This document shows, one piece after another, positions 46,290 to 58,145 of a stretch of 64,000 nt of DNA. The notes under the pieces are model-generated. The model saw nothing but the letters and a program-made list of their open reading frames with translations, made no database searches and was not told the origin of the DNA. The stretch is taken from the NCBI GenBank assembly GCA_039545355.1, contig BCJJ01000004.1:620001-684000 (forward strand), in the 5' to 3' direction. Both the position numbers and the translations under genes were made by a program. The DNA comes from Trichosporon coremiiforme (lineage: Eukaryota > Basidiomycota > Tremellomycetes > Trichosporonales > Trichosporonaceae). The number at the start of each line of letters is the position of its first letter. The stretch's first letter is position 1.

Positions 46290-48430
46290 ATGAAGCTGGC
46301 GGAGAGGGCCATCGACAACGCGACAGCGTTCAACCCCGGGTTCGTCACACGCCCCCCCGCAAACTTCGTCCGGGAGGTCACTGGTTTGGACTATGGCATG
46401 TCGCTGAACTCGTCCCAAGTGATATACGTCTCTGAGCGGTTCGACGGTTTCGATCCTCTCCCAGGAGTGAACTCATCGTATTGGGCTCTGCACTTTCCTC
46501 GAGCAGGAGTCAGTGGTTCCATCTTTGGGTATGAAGATCGAACTATGTTATACGCAAATCGGTCAGACCCCTATCCGCAAGTTCAGTTCCAGTTCAACGG
46601 CATCGGGGTCGATTTCGCTATCCAAACTTACGGCCTCCTGAAAGACCTGGAGCCAAGAAAAAAGCCGGAGGTCACGGTCAGGTCTTCCGAAACGTACTCG
46701 GAGACAGTCCCCATTAGCATACACTGGGTCGCAAGCACGTTACGTTGGCTCGTGACGAGTGATGTTACACAGGCCACCCAGAAGCAGTGGATAGTAACTG
46801 TCTCGGTACCTCCCGACACCTACTGCAAACTCGGTCCTATCAAGCTTTATTACAATCTGCCACTAGGACAGTGAGTGCACTTTTATCTATGGCAAGATAC
46901 TGAGTGCGACAGAGGTGACAAGCTGGTCATGACAGAGTTCGGCTTGAGTGCTCCGTATCTGGGGGGGGATTCCCCGCTTATTACGCCCACTGTGGTCACC
47001 AGAAGCAACGACACCTGGCTATCCGACGCTTTAAGCGGGTCAGGCACGACGAACAGTATCCAGAAGGAGTTGAACGATTCGACAGGACACGTCGTCACAC
47101 TTCCGCCCAACATTTCCTTCGTATCGGTCCTTGGCCAGCGCTCCCTTCGACCAGGTGATAACGGAGAATGCCGTTTCGTGTTCGATCCTCCCTTAGACTC
47201 AGCATGGGCCCCGAACAGTCGTCCGGAAACGGTCTCCTTCCATCAAATCAGTGCCCCCACTGGAAACCCTGACGACGTCCAAGCGTGGTACGCAACGAGC
47301 TGGGACCAGCGTGTCGACGACGAGCCTTCGAAAGGCAGGGGCCCGCCAGACCAGAAAGAACCTGGGACCGGGAGCTGGTACGTCAACTGCACCCGCTTGC
47401 TGGACTGGCAGCTGGATCCCAGTAAACGTTACAAGTTCGCCATTGTCAATGGCTCAGCATCGTCCTTCCACGACCAGGGGTCTGAGAAGCCAGTTCTCCC
47501 GAATAGTACCTGCAATGTCGACCTTATCCAGATTTGGAAGGGGTAAGCTATGAACCCTCCTCCCGTCTGCAAGCACGAGCTGATGCCTCTGAAGTGTACC
47601 CGATCCTAACGCGACTGATGGGAATGTATCCGAGGCCGGCATTACTTCGTTGGCCGGCGCCAATCCAGCGGCGGCGTCTACTCATAAAGGAATCAGCGGC
47701 AGCACAATCGCTGCTACAGTCATCGGCATCGTACTCGGATTGCTGCTGCTCGGTGGTCTGGTCGCATGGCTTCTTCGCCGCCGAAGACAAAAGCATGACT
47801 CCCCCGATGACCTGGACGGGGAGATTCAAGACGACACTACGGTTGTGGCGCACGCACCCGCACCTGGAGCCGATTCCGTCGAGGACTTGGCTGGTATCGC
47901 TGGGGAACGCAAGGAGCCACGGAATCGGGGTACCAGTAATCGTCGAGAACGGATCGTGCATCACGAAGAGGACGTCGGCGCCTTGTCTGACCACGATGAT
48001 GGCGGCGTCGATGTCGACATTCTCCCGCCCGTGTATCGCGAGGAGTGGATTGAATCTGGCAACCGGCAACAACGGAGGCGACCGACCGGACCAAGGCCGA
48101 GCAGACATCTCGAGGATGCACCAGGTCACGCCCGAGGAGATCAAGTATCTCGGCCAACCAGTCACCACCCGCGCACCCAGTTCCAGCCAGGTGCATGGCG
48201 ACTTCACATCCGAGGAGCTTAAGTATCTCGGCCACCCTGGCAGCTCGGGCTCACCGGCTGCATCCGCAGAGGAGACGAGCGGTGCGGAGACGCCGGAGCC
48301 CTTACTAAAGGACACCAGCGACGCTCCACCGGCGGACAAGACCTCGGACGAGGAGCCGAAGCGAAAGATGCTGTCGTGGAAGCAAAAGGGGAAGAGAGTC
48401 ATGGACGGGGAGAAGAGTCCCCTGCCGTAG
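46290..48430 (+). CDS. Single-pass membrane protein with large luminal domain; frame break in the tail
   Basis: Exons 46290-46870, 46913-47542 and 47595 onward join in phase; the first intron (42 nt) removes an in-frame TGA. The luminal part, about 420 residues, has many N-glycosylation sites (for example NSS, NRS and NDS) and resembles Tremellomycete surface proteins of unknown function. A span (TIAATVIGIVLGLLLLGGLV) is followed by RRRR, so the C-terminus is cytoplasmic. That tail reads well to EEWIESG near 48063. The original frame then closes at 48222, while the +1 frame carries a sensible acidic tail to 48430 with an internal repeat (EEIKYLGQP and EELKYLGHP). No good splice site links the two. 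I see no signal peptide, so an upstream exon may be missing. Confidence 0.65.
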
Positions 48431-49227
48431 CGAGTCGTAATGCAAGTACATGGTTCTGGCACTGCCTGTCCTGCCGTCCTTTGCGCATGTTGTGCTATTA
48501 GCACCCCCGCTGTGTCCTTGGGTCGTGAGTTGTCACATGGGCTTGGCAGTCGTGTATCGCTGAACTGGCCGACCACGGCTGCATCCCAAATTGGGCCAAA
48601 TGAGGGTTTTGCATTCAAGGTTTGGAGAACGTGGGGCAGCGTTTCAGGCAAACCTACTTTCCACCGGCGCACGTAATCGGCGTATCGTGACTATGGGGGT
48701 CACCCCGGAGGGCATGCGCTTCACTCTAGCACATCTGCCCCACTGTCGAGTGCTGCTGAGCTCCTTAAAGCCGCAACGCTATGCCCTCGATTTGCAGGCG
48801 AAAGGAGTGGAAAACACTCTGTAAAGCTCAGAGGAAACGCCACTTTGGGCTGTGCGCACGTGCCTGGGCGTCGGACCGACGCACCGCCCATCTCCTCCCG
48901 ACTTCAGGAGTGCGCCGATCGGCGTTGGTGCATCTTTTCTGTACTTTTAGCCCATGTGGTGCGCACCTTTGCTCACCTTCGAAGTCCACTAACAGACGAG
49001 CAGCAGAGCCGGCCCGTCGCGTCAAGGTTTTCAGCTTGAGGTGCCTTTCGATCAGTGGATGGCGGCGGGGACCTGGCGCTAAGTTTTCTGCACCCTGCGT
49101 CTGCTGTGCAGCGCTTTCGTCTGGGGAAACTAATACATGAATCAATAATCCTATGGCATTTCTATACACTTGTCTGCTGCCCTACTGCTGCACTACTGTC
49201 GCGCTGCCCTCGACTTTATTTTGTATT
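48431..49227. other. Spacer between convergent genes
   Basis: About 800 bases between the membrane-protein gene and the 3' end of the Snf2 gene. Nothing is recognised. Confidence 0.5.
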
Positions 49228-52200
49228 CTAGTAGTCGTCGTCATCGTCGTCTCCCCCATTGGCACTCGCACCGCGCTCGGGCTCGGGCGCGCTCTCCTCG
49301 TCCGAGTCGATGATCTCCTTGCGCCTCGAGGCCGCGCCGACGTTGAGCTTGATCTTGGTCCCGACGCCAGGGGGCGGCTTGTACATGGGCGTGGACTGGC
49401 CGCTCTGCGCGGGCGTGTTGCTCTCGGTCGTGAGCTCACCGTTGCCGTTCTCCGTCTTGACGTCTGCGAATCGCGGCGCCTCCTCGACGAACCGCCGGTC
49501 GAAGTACGACTCCATCTCCTCGGCCGCGTTGTACACCCACGAGCCCTCCGTATTGTACGTGCGCGCATTGTTCCAGAGAAGCTTCAGGTCCGCACGAAGC
49601 TGGGAGAGACCGTAGGCCGCCTGGCCAAACTTGCGCTTGATCTGAGACATGGCAATAGGCTGAGAGATGATGCTGTAGTAGTCGGGGTAGATCTTGCGGT
49701 CGACGGGAGACTTGAAGTAGATGTTCCAGTGCTCGCCGGTCGCCTCGTCCTTGAGTCCGTTGACCTCCTCGAACAGCTTTTTCACCACGGCCGCCTCCTC
49801 GGACGAAGCACCGCCAACCTTGCGGCGCTTGACCGGCGTGTCCTCGGCGGCGGGAGTCGCACTCTTACTCGGCCGTCCACGCTTCTTCTTAACAGGCGTC
49901 TCGATGCCAGCCTCAGCCTGCAGCGCAGTGATCGACGCAGACAGCGGCTTGCCCTCGGCCTCAGCGCGGGCGAGAATCTCGTTTTGTCGCTTGCGCTCCG
50001 CCTTGCGCTCGGCACGCTGCCGCTTGCGGCTCGCCGCGGCGTCGACGTCGTCGTCCGAGTCCTCGAGCGCGTTGATGAACTGGTCGTCCGTGAGACCGTC
50101 CGTGTACCGGACGTCGGCCTTGGCCCTTCGTCCGCGACCCTGGTCCTCGTCGTTCTGCATCTGCTCGGCCATCTCTTGACCAATGTCGCGGCGGTAGAAC
50201 GGCGGGAGCTCCATCTCCTGCATGAGCGGGGGCGGGAGCGGGCCCTTGTTGCCAGCATCCTGCCACTCGCGCTCCTGCGCCTCCTTGCGCTCCTTGTCCA
50301 TGCGCTGGAAGATGGCGAGCTCCTCGTCACCACGGGCGAGCAGCTCGTTCAGCTCGTCGTCGTCAAGTTCGTTGGTCTCCTCCTCCTCCTCGTCGGCAGC
50401 TTGCTCGAACGCCTTGGCGAGCAGCGCCTCGTAATCAGCCGTATTGGTGACCTCGTCGAACTTTCCGGCTTGGATGACCTTGCCATCAATCTCGAGCTTG
50501 GCCTGCGCACGCTGCAGCACGAGTTCTTCGACGGTTCCACTAGAAATCAGTCGGAGAACGCGCACCTCCTTCTTCTGTCCGATACGGTGAGCACGGTCCT
50601 GCGCCTGCAAGTCGGCGTGCGGGTTCCAGTCTGTGTCGTAGATGATGACAGTGTCGGCAGACTGCAGGTTGAGACCGAGACCACCGGCACGAGTCGACAG
50701 GATGAACACTTGGTACGGCGAGTCGGGATCGTTGAAGGTAGACAGGAGCTGCTGACGCTCCTCGGCCTTGGTCGAACCGTCAAGACGGCAGTACTTCCAT
50801 CCGCGGTAGTCAAAGTAGTCGGCGATGATGGACATGATCTCAGTCATCTGGAAGAAGATGAGGACCTTGTGTCCGGTCGCGAATAACTTGGGCAGGAGAC
50901 GGTCGAGAAGCTCAAACTTGCCCGATGTGCGCACGATCTGCTCGTCGACGGTGTTGCCGACGGAGAAATCCTCGTCGACCTCGCGGAAGACGAAGGGGTG
51001 GTTACAGATCTTTCGGAGCTGCATGATGGCGTTCTGCAGATTGGCCTGGCGACGCGGTTTGCCCGACGACAGATCGGTCGGGAGCGTCTTGTACTTCTTG
51101 ACACTTTCGTACAACTTCCACTGCAGCGCCGACATCTTGGTGTAGATGACCTTCTCGACCTTGTCAGGCAGCTCACTCTCGACATCCTTCTTGAGACGAC
51201 GGAGAAGGAAGGGACGCAGCACCTTGTGCAGACGCTTGACAACGAGGAGCGCCTCTTCTTCGTTCATCTCCATCTTCTCCTGACCACCCGTGTTGGCGAA
51301 GGGAGCGTTGAACCACTCGTCGAACGACTTGACCGAGTTGAAAATCTTGGGCAGGACGAAATTGAGCAGGGCCCACAGCTCGGGCAGGTTGTTCTGCAGC
51401 GGCGTACCCGTCAGAATCAGACGATGCCTCGTCGAGTAGTACTCGTTGAGGGTCTGCGACAGCTTCGACTTGATGTTCTTCAGACGGTGACCCTCGTCGA
51501 TGATCATGTGCACCCACTTGATCTTGGCGAGGAGGGGACGCTCCTTGATGATGTACTCGTAGGTGGTCAGGCACACCTGGAAGTCACCGGCACGGATGCG
51601 GGGGTAGAGCTCGCGACGGACCGTCGGGGAACCCTTAAGGATAAGAGTCTTGACGGCCGGAGCCCAGCGCTCGAACTCCAGCGTCCAGTTGGTCAGGGTA
51701 GACAGGGGGACAATGACAAGGAAGGGACCAGGCTGGTGCTTCTGCTCGATGAGGTAGGTGATGAGGGAGATGGTCTGGATAGTCTTTCCGAGACCCATCT
51801 CGTCGGCAAGAATACCGTTCAGTCGGTTGTTGTACAGCGAGATCATCCACTGCAGACCCTTGACCTGGTAGTCCTTGAGGGTACCACCAGTAAGAATCGA
51901 GGCCTGCTTTGTAACGGGCTCCTTGATGCGGTGCGCGACGGCGTAGTAGTCGACCTTGCCAGCCTTGCGCTCGGCGTCGTCTTCCTCGCCGTCCTGGCGC
52001 CTCGCGCCGAACATAGCCTCGGACGCGCCCTCCTCCATCGACGGGTCGAACGGGCCCATGCTCGCGAGCTGCTCCTTGAACTGCGGGTCGTTCTGCTGCT
52101 CGACGACGGCGGCCGCGAGGGTTTCGAGGTACTGGTCGGTCTGCTTGAGCAGATGTCCGATACGCGAGTCCTTGGCCTCGCCGAGAAGGGCGAGGTACGC

Positions 52201-53646
52201 ATCTTCGTCGTCGTTCTTGAGCGCCTTGAGACGCTCCTTGGCGAGACGCTCGATACGGCGCTGCTCGTCCTTCTCGATCTCGTTGTGCGTGCGGAGCACC
52301 CAGCGTCCGAGTCTCCGGTTGTTGTCGGCGCGCGATCCGCGCGGGTTTGACGCGCCGGTCTGGATGATCTGCTGGCCGTGCTCGATGATGGAGTTGATGT
52401 AGGCGAGATGGCGCTGCTTGCCGCGCTGCTCGCGCTCCGTCCGCTGTTTCCGCTCGGCGTTCTCGGTCGCGCGGGCATCGCGGAGCGTGTGCGTGCGGAA
52501 GCGTCGGAACTGGGAGCGATCGGCGGGGATCTGGGTAGCTCCATGCATCGCCCGGACGAGATCCTCGCGAAGCAGCCGCTGCTTGCCGAGGAGTCGCAGC
52601 GACAGAAGCTCAATGCGGGCCTGGATGCCGAGCTTGTTTCCGGGCTTCTCGTCCGTCACGCCGGGGACCTCGGCTGCGCCGGGCTCGCCGAGGCCTGTCG
52701 TTGAGTCGAGCTCCTCCAGCTCCTTCATGCGCCAAGCCATTCGCGTCTCTACGAAGCGGTTGCGCTCCTCCATCAGGATGTACGGGTCGAGTCCTTGCGG
52801 GGCGACAGACGGGACGAGCAGGCGCTGCAGCTTGTTTGTCGGGTTCGTGATCTCCTCGTCGAACTTGCGGTTCGCGTATATGCTCGGGTGCTGGTAGGTG
52901 TTGTAGGGGTAGATGATTGAGGACTGGTCGAGCTCCATCGCATACGGCTGATCGGGGGCGCTGGCATCAACGACGGCCTCGACCGTCTTGTCGGCGACCT
53001 TGCCCTCGCCGCTTGAGGCTGCCGGACTCGGGGACTGGCCCTGCGCGGCCTGCTGGAGATAGGCGGGGACGGGCTGGTTTCGGGAGAGGAGGTGGTAGCT
53101 CTGGGCTTGGGTGCGCACCTGCGCGATCTGGGCCGGGGTGAGGGAGACATGCTGGCCTGCTGGTTGTTCTGAGATGTCAGTGATGCAGGCAAATGGTGAC
53201 AATGGAAGCATGTATACGTACGAGCACTCGGTCCGGCGGCGGCGTTGCCCGCGTTGGCCTCGTTGGCCTGGTGCTTTTTCTTCATCTCCTCAATCTGGAC
53301 GGCGCGATGGTGCATCTGGAGGATCGCGAGCGCGCGGGCAAGCTCAGTCGAGTTCTCCTTTGTATGGCCCGCCTGCGAGAGCTCCTGGGCGCGCTGGTGC
53401 ATGTAAGCGGAAAATGCAATGCATCCACGGTATTGGGCCGGGTTGACGTACCTTGCGAAGCGCGTTGACCCTTGCCTGGTCCATGTTTGCGATGAGCTCG
53501 CGCTTCTTGTCGTCGTCAAGCACCATGGGCGACTGCATTTGGCGCGGGCCGGCGGCACCTGGTGTCGGCGGTTGGCCATGTGCGGATGCTGCGGGGGAAG
53601 GGGCGGCGACAGGCGCCGTAGCGGGTGAGGCCCCGGCGTCAGTCAT
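49228..53646 (-). CDS. SNF2: Snf2/Brahma-type SWI/SNF chromatin-remodelling ATPase
   Basis: Three exons (53646-53452, 53393-53222, 53168-49228) give 1435 residues. In order: a Pro/Ala-rich start; a QLQ-like segment at about 132-157 (TPAQIAQVRTQAQSYHLLSR); an HSA helix at about 343-408; the two-lobe helicase core with the Walker A-type DEMGLGKT (578-585) and DEGH box (680-683), then DRAHRIGQKKEVRVLRLIS; a SnAC-like region; an AT-hook-like KKRGRPSKS; a bromodomain at about 1254-1349 (IYPDYYSIISQPIAMSQIKR); and an acidic tail of repeated Asp. QLQ, HSA and bromodomain together define the Snf2/Sth1/BRG1 catalytic subunit of SWI/SNF or RSC, which slides and ejects nucleosomes. Whether it is the Snf2 or Sth1 paralogue needs comparison with the rest of the genome. 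Confidence 0.94.
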
Positions 53647-55292
53647 GGCGCAAGGTGGTTGGAGGGAATGCTGCTCGGCGGGACGTGATGCCGGAGTGAC
53701 GCGGGGGTGGAGGATGTTGTTGTCGGTGGTGGATGCGTCGCGCGGCAATAGCAACAACGAGCAACCACGCGCGTTAGGATACAGATGGGAAGGACACCAC
53801 TCCGACAGGGCACGCGGGAGCAAATGGAGCGAGTCTAAGCGGGGTTTTTTCCTTCATGAGCCCACTGTGGCACCATCGGCCCGTAATATCAACTTTGCTC
53901 CATGCATGCAACACCCGCATCAAAGGTGTCCCGATAGGTCTTTGAGGGTGGAGAAGACGAATGCACTCCAACTTGAGCGACTCTAATGCATGGAGCGGTT
54001 GCAGAGAAAGAAGGAATCTCGCGACGATGGCCCCACAACAGCCCTTAGGCGCCTGGCCTGTGATGTGCTTCGGACCTGATCCGCTGTCACGTGACTTGAG
54101 CGCTCGAGTTGTGGCGGACGGCTGGCTGCAGAGATCGTGCTCTTGCGACGATACAGGTGACAGCCAAGCGCGGTGCTGTGGAGGCGTGCTCGTGTGGTTG
54201 AAGCTAGTCTTCGCACGATCTCGGCAGCTGATCCCGGTGCAGCCTCCCCAGGGCAGCGATAATTAGGTCAGATCGTGTTTGACGTTGTCATGCCGGATGT
54301 ATCAAAATGTGTTATATCAGCGGGGAAGGCATTGACTATGGCCCCAGGCTGCTAGACAGGTAGAAGATAAGCCATTGTGCTTGGTGGTATAGCTCGCCTG
54401 GACGATCACCTTTGGTTGCAACTGCAGTTGACGTTCGCCCCCACCCTCTTATCGTGTTCCAAGGTGTCCGGCGTTTTTGACTAAACCACTTCGAACCTGC
54501 GGAGCACAAGTCGATCTGCAGCGAACCCGCGCGAGAGACTCACCATAGTTGCTCTTACCGTAGTTGCGAGGGTCATTGAACTTCTTGGAGTTGTGGTCGC
54601 GAGTCTGAGCCGAGTGTCCGGCGTATTCATGCACGAGTCATCGGTCCCTGGTGCATACGACCACGAACACAGCGACTGGATCCGCGTATCGCTGTCCTCG
54701 TCGAGCAGTCGCATCCTTGCCACGTGCAAGGTCAGGTATTAATATGCCGGGTCAGAACTAATGGAAAATACATATCGAGCTGGCACGGAGGTTACCAGCA
54801 GCGTGCTTCTCACTGCGGACTGCCACGGCATCTGCCTCAGCACGTCCACCCTCACCAGAGTCGTCTGCGAGTGCCCGCAATGAAGAGACACAAGCCACCG
54901 CCCAACGTCATACCCAGTCCTGCCCGCACCATATGATTTCACTTCTGCATTGAGATGATCTGCGTTCTTTTCTGCTTTCTGATATACAAAGAAATTTGTC
55001 TAAACAACACGAGGGCGTTTTCAAGCGAATGTTGGAACTCGCTGGCCGCCATTCTTGAGCTGGTCTTTCTAGGAGGTTGGACTCTAAATAGTTCTTGTGG
55101 GGGGTAGGTTGGTTGGTTGGGGTTTACAAAAGGTTGGACTCTTGCGTTCATTTTGGATTGTTGTGGAAATGCAAAAAATAAGGGTTGAGGTTGGACTCAT
55201 TTGATGGGGGTGATACAATGACAAAGGGGTATAGGGGCCACTGTAACGTGGAAGAGATGGGTGGGAAGGATGAGGGAAGACCGTCAAGAGGT
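53647..55292. other. Intergenic region, about 1.6 kb
   Basis: Upstream of the Snf2 gene and downstream of the fusion gene. A short minus-strand stretch near 54540-54610 encodes DHNSKKFNDPRNYGKSNYG followed by a GTGAGT, but no gene could be built from it. Nothing else is recognised. Confidence 0.45.
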
Positions 55293-58145
55293 TTAAGAGT
55301 GGATCCAGGTGCCGTCGAGCGCCTCGGACCAAGCGTGCAGACCCTTCGGGCCCGCAACCTTGAGCGCGTGGCTGGCGTTACGCCTCTCCTGGCCCGAGAG
55401 GACGCCAACGCCCGGTCCGCCAAGGGAGGTGAGGTGCGGCTCAGCGCCAAGCTTGGCCAGCTCAGCGAGGACCTTGTCGAGCTCGCTCTCCTCGTACTGG
55501 TCGGGGACGAGGGTGACGGCGCAACCACCGCCACCAGCACCGGTCAGCTTGGTCGTGAGGCCGTGCTTGGCGGTGGTCTCGACGATAGCCTCGAGACTAG
55601 GGTGGGACACGCCGAGGGTGCGGAGGTGGACGTGGTTCTGGCGCATGAGCTCCTCGAGCCGGCCGACGAACTCGGCACGCTCGACCACCGTCGTGCCGTC
55701 CAGAAGGGCCTGGGCCTCGTTGCTGATCGCCTGGATCTCCTCGAGCACGGGGTTGACGATGTGCGGCTCGGCGGCCTTCTTCGCCGCGACGCCAGCGACA
55801 AGCTGCTTCGTGTTCCGCGGCACGCCAGTGTTCGTCAGCAGGAGACGAATGCTGTCGAAGCCACGGATATCGTGCAGCTTGTTGCCGACGGGCGTGCGGG
55901 TGAAGGCGACGGCGCCGCCACGGACAGATACGGCGTTGTCGATGCCCGAAGGCGTGCCGTGGAGAACCTTTTCGGAGAGGAACGCCCAGGCATCGATCAG
56001 GTCGATCGCTTGCTGGCTGACGGTGCTCGTGGCAGAGACGTGCATGTGGGCAATGAGGAGGGACGAGCCGACGCAAGCGCTGAAAGCGGCAGAGGAGCCG
56101 AGACCAGCACCGACGGGGAGGTTCGCGGACACGGTGAGCGTGACAGAGAGACTGGGGTCAGTTCCGCACCATGAATCATGACTTACGCCTTGTCCTGCGA
56201 TCCGGCCATGACCATGTACATGTAAAGCCAGGCAACGGAGCCGCGGAAGCCAGTGCTGGAGGGGTGGCCCTCGGCGACGAGGTCCTCGATGCGCTTCAGG
56301 AGCGTCTCGTCGAGGTCGATCGGGGCCTTGGAGCCGCCGGCTCCAACAGGGACAACGTCCCAGGGAAGCTCGCGGATGTCCCACTCGCAGTCGGCCTCGA
56401 GGTCGGGCGCCTGGATGGCGACCTTGCTGTCGTTGCGCGGCGAGAGGACACCGTAACAGCGGAGGTTGAGGCTCGTAGCTATAGCGGTCTGTTTGCGGAG
56501 GGATCGTTACAGTGGGGTTTCGATGAGGGGTATGCGATTTGATTTGGATTTTGATGCGTGTTGTCGAGGTTTATGGGGTATAGATACAGAAGCGGGTTTG
56601 TTTCCGGGGAAACGGAAATGTGGTAAGAACGACACCTAACTACGCAGATTGATCACCCACCACTCCGTGCACGACGGCGTGCTCGCCGAAGAGAATAACC
56701 TTGCCGGGGGCAGAGACGACGATGTCTCCGTCGATGGTGTTGTTGCCGAGGTTGAGGGAGCGGTTGACACCCTCGACGAGGCCCTCCTCCTGGGGACGGC
56801 GGAAGGCGCGGGCGCGCTCGATGGCCCACTGGGGAGCGTCGCTCTTGTAGAGCTGGGTGAGCTGGTCGGAGCTCATGAGGTCGACGCCGTTGGCAGGCAC
56901 GATGGCGCCGGAAGAGACAAGGGCGAACTCGAGGTCGTCGAGAAGGTCGCGGGGATCCTCGATACCGACACAGAGACGGATGAGGTTCTCGGGAAGACCA
57001 CGCTCAGCACGAACAGCGGGGGAGATGGAGGCGTGGGACATGAGACAAGGCATGGAAATAAGCGAGTTGACGGCGCCGAACGAGACCGACACACCCCAGA
57101 GGCGCGTCGTGCTGACGATGCGCTCGGACAGCTCCTTGTCGCCCGTAACGAAGGAGAGGACCGCGCCCGAGCCCGAGCTCTGGCGGAAGTGCACGTCCCG
57201 CTTCGGATGGTGCTTCAGGTTGGGGTAGTGGACGAGGAATCCGAGGGCGTCGAGGTAATTGGCGATCAGGATGCAGTTGGCCTGCTGCTTGTCCATGCGG
57301 AGCGCCAGAGTCTTGACACCGCGCATGAGCAGGAACGAGTCGAACGGCGCGAGACCAGTGCCCATCGCGTTGATGAGCCAAGCAACCTCCTGCGCGAGCT
57401 CGGGGCGTCCGACAGCAATGATACCGGCCATAAGATCGTGGTGGCCAGAGAGGTACTTGGTTCCCGAGTCGTAGACAATGTCGCCGCCAATCTCAAGAGG
57501 GCGCTGGAGGTAGGGCGACATCATGGTGTTGTCGACGACGATGATGGCGTTGGGCGCAACCTCCTTGACGGCCTTGGAGACGGCGGCAATGTCGGCAATC
57601 TTCAGCAGGGGGTTCGTCGGGCTCTCGAGGAGGACCATCTTGATCTTGTTGTCCTTGGTGAGGTGGGGGCGGATGGCGTCGACGTTGGTCGTGTCAACGT
57701 GCCTCACGTCGACCTGGCCATGGCTCTTGGCGTAGGTCAGGAGACGGTTCGTGCCGCCGTACAGGTCGTCTCCCGCGAGCACGGTCTCCCCTGGCTTAAC
57801 AAGACGCAGGATAACGTCGAGGCACGTCATGCCCGTGGAGAGGGCGAACGCCTGGGTCGCGCTGTAGATGCGCGCGAGGTGGGACTCGAGCCCGCCACGG
57901 GTCGGGTTGCCCGATCGCGTGTAGTCGTACGGGCCCTCCATGCCCTTGAACGTTGCCGTCTGGAAGATGGGCGTGCTCGAGGCACCGTACTGGTTCTGCG
58001 ACGAGTCGGTCGCAACGACCTGAGTCGCAAAATGCCACTTCTGGGCACGCTCCTCGAAGCTCTCGTCCTCAGACTTGGAGTCGTAGATGCTCGTCGCGAG
58101 CGAGGACTCGCCGGGCGACGACGGCGTGGGTGTAGGGGACGACAT
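55293..58145 (-). CDS. STR3-ERG12: Cystathionine beta-lyase fused in frame to mevalonate kinase
   Basis: Three exons (58145-56661, 56488-56187, 56151-55293) give 881 residues. Residues about 35-410 are a complete Cys/Met-metabolism PLP enzyme of the Str3 type: YTRSGNPTRG, the PLP lysine Lys230 in DSGTKYLSGHHDLMAG, and SGSGAVLSF. It would split cystathionine to homocysteine. A linker of about 60 residues leads, without any stop codon, into mevalonate kinase from about residue 474: VVSAPGKVILFGEHAVVHGV, which the first intron (172 nt) joins to TAIATSLNLRCYG, then the ATP loop PVGAGLGSSA (608-617) and KLTGAGGGGCA (797-807). That enzyme phosphorylates mevalonate for isoprenoids and sterols. Both halves keep their key motifs. 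The kinase lacks its own ATG nearer than Met424, inside the linker. If the first intron is retained, the protein ends six codons later at 56640. Confidence 0.88.

Noticed and set aside
49153..50886. 577-codon plus-strand frame
   Set aside because: Antisense shadow of the Snf2 gene, Leu/Arg/Val-rich with no recognisable fold.
50998..52350. 450-codon plus-strand frame
   Set aside because: Another antisense shadow of the Snf2 gene.
54449..54729. Minus-strand fragment with a plausible donor
   Set aside because: A short sensible-looking peptide precedes a GTGAGT, but no start exon or following exon could be assembled.
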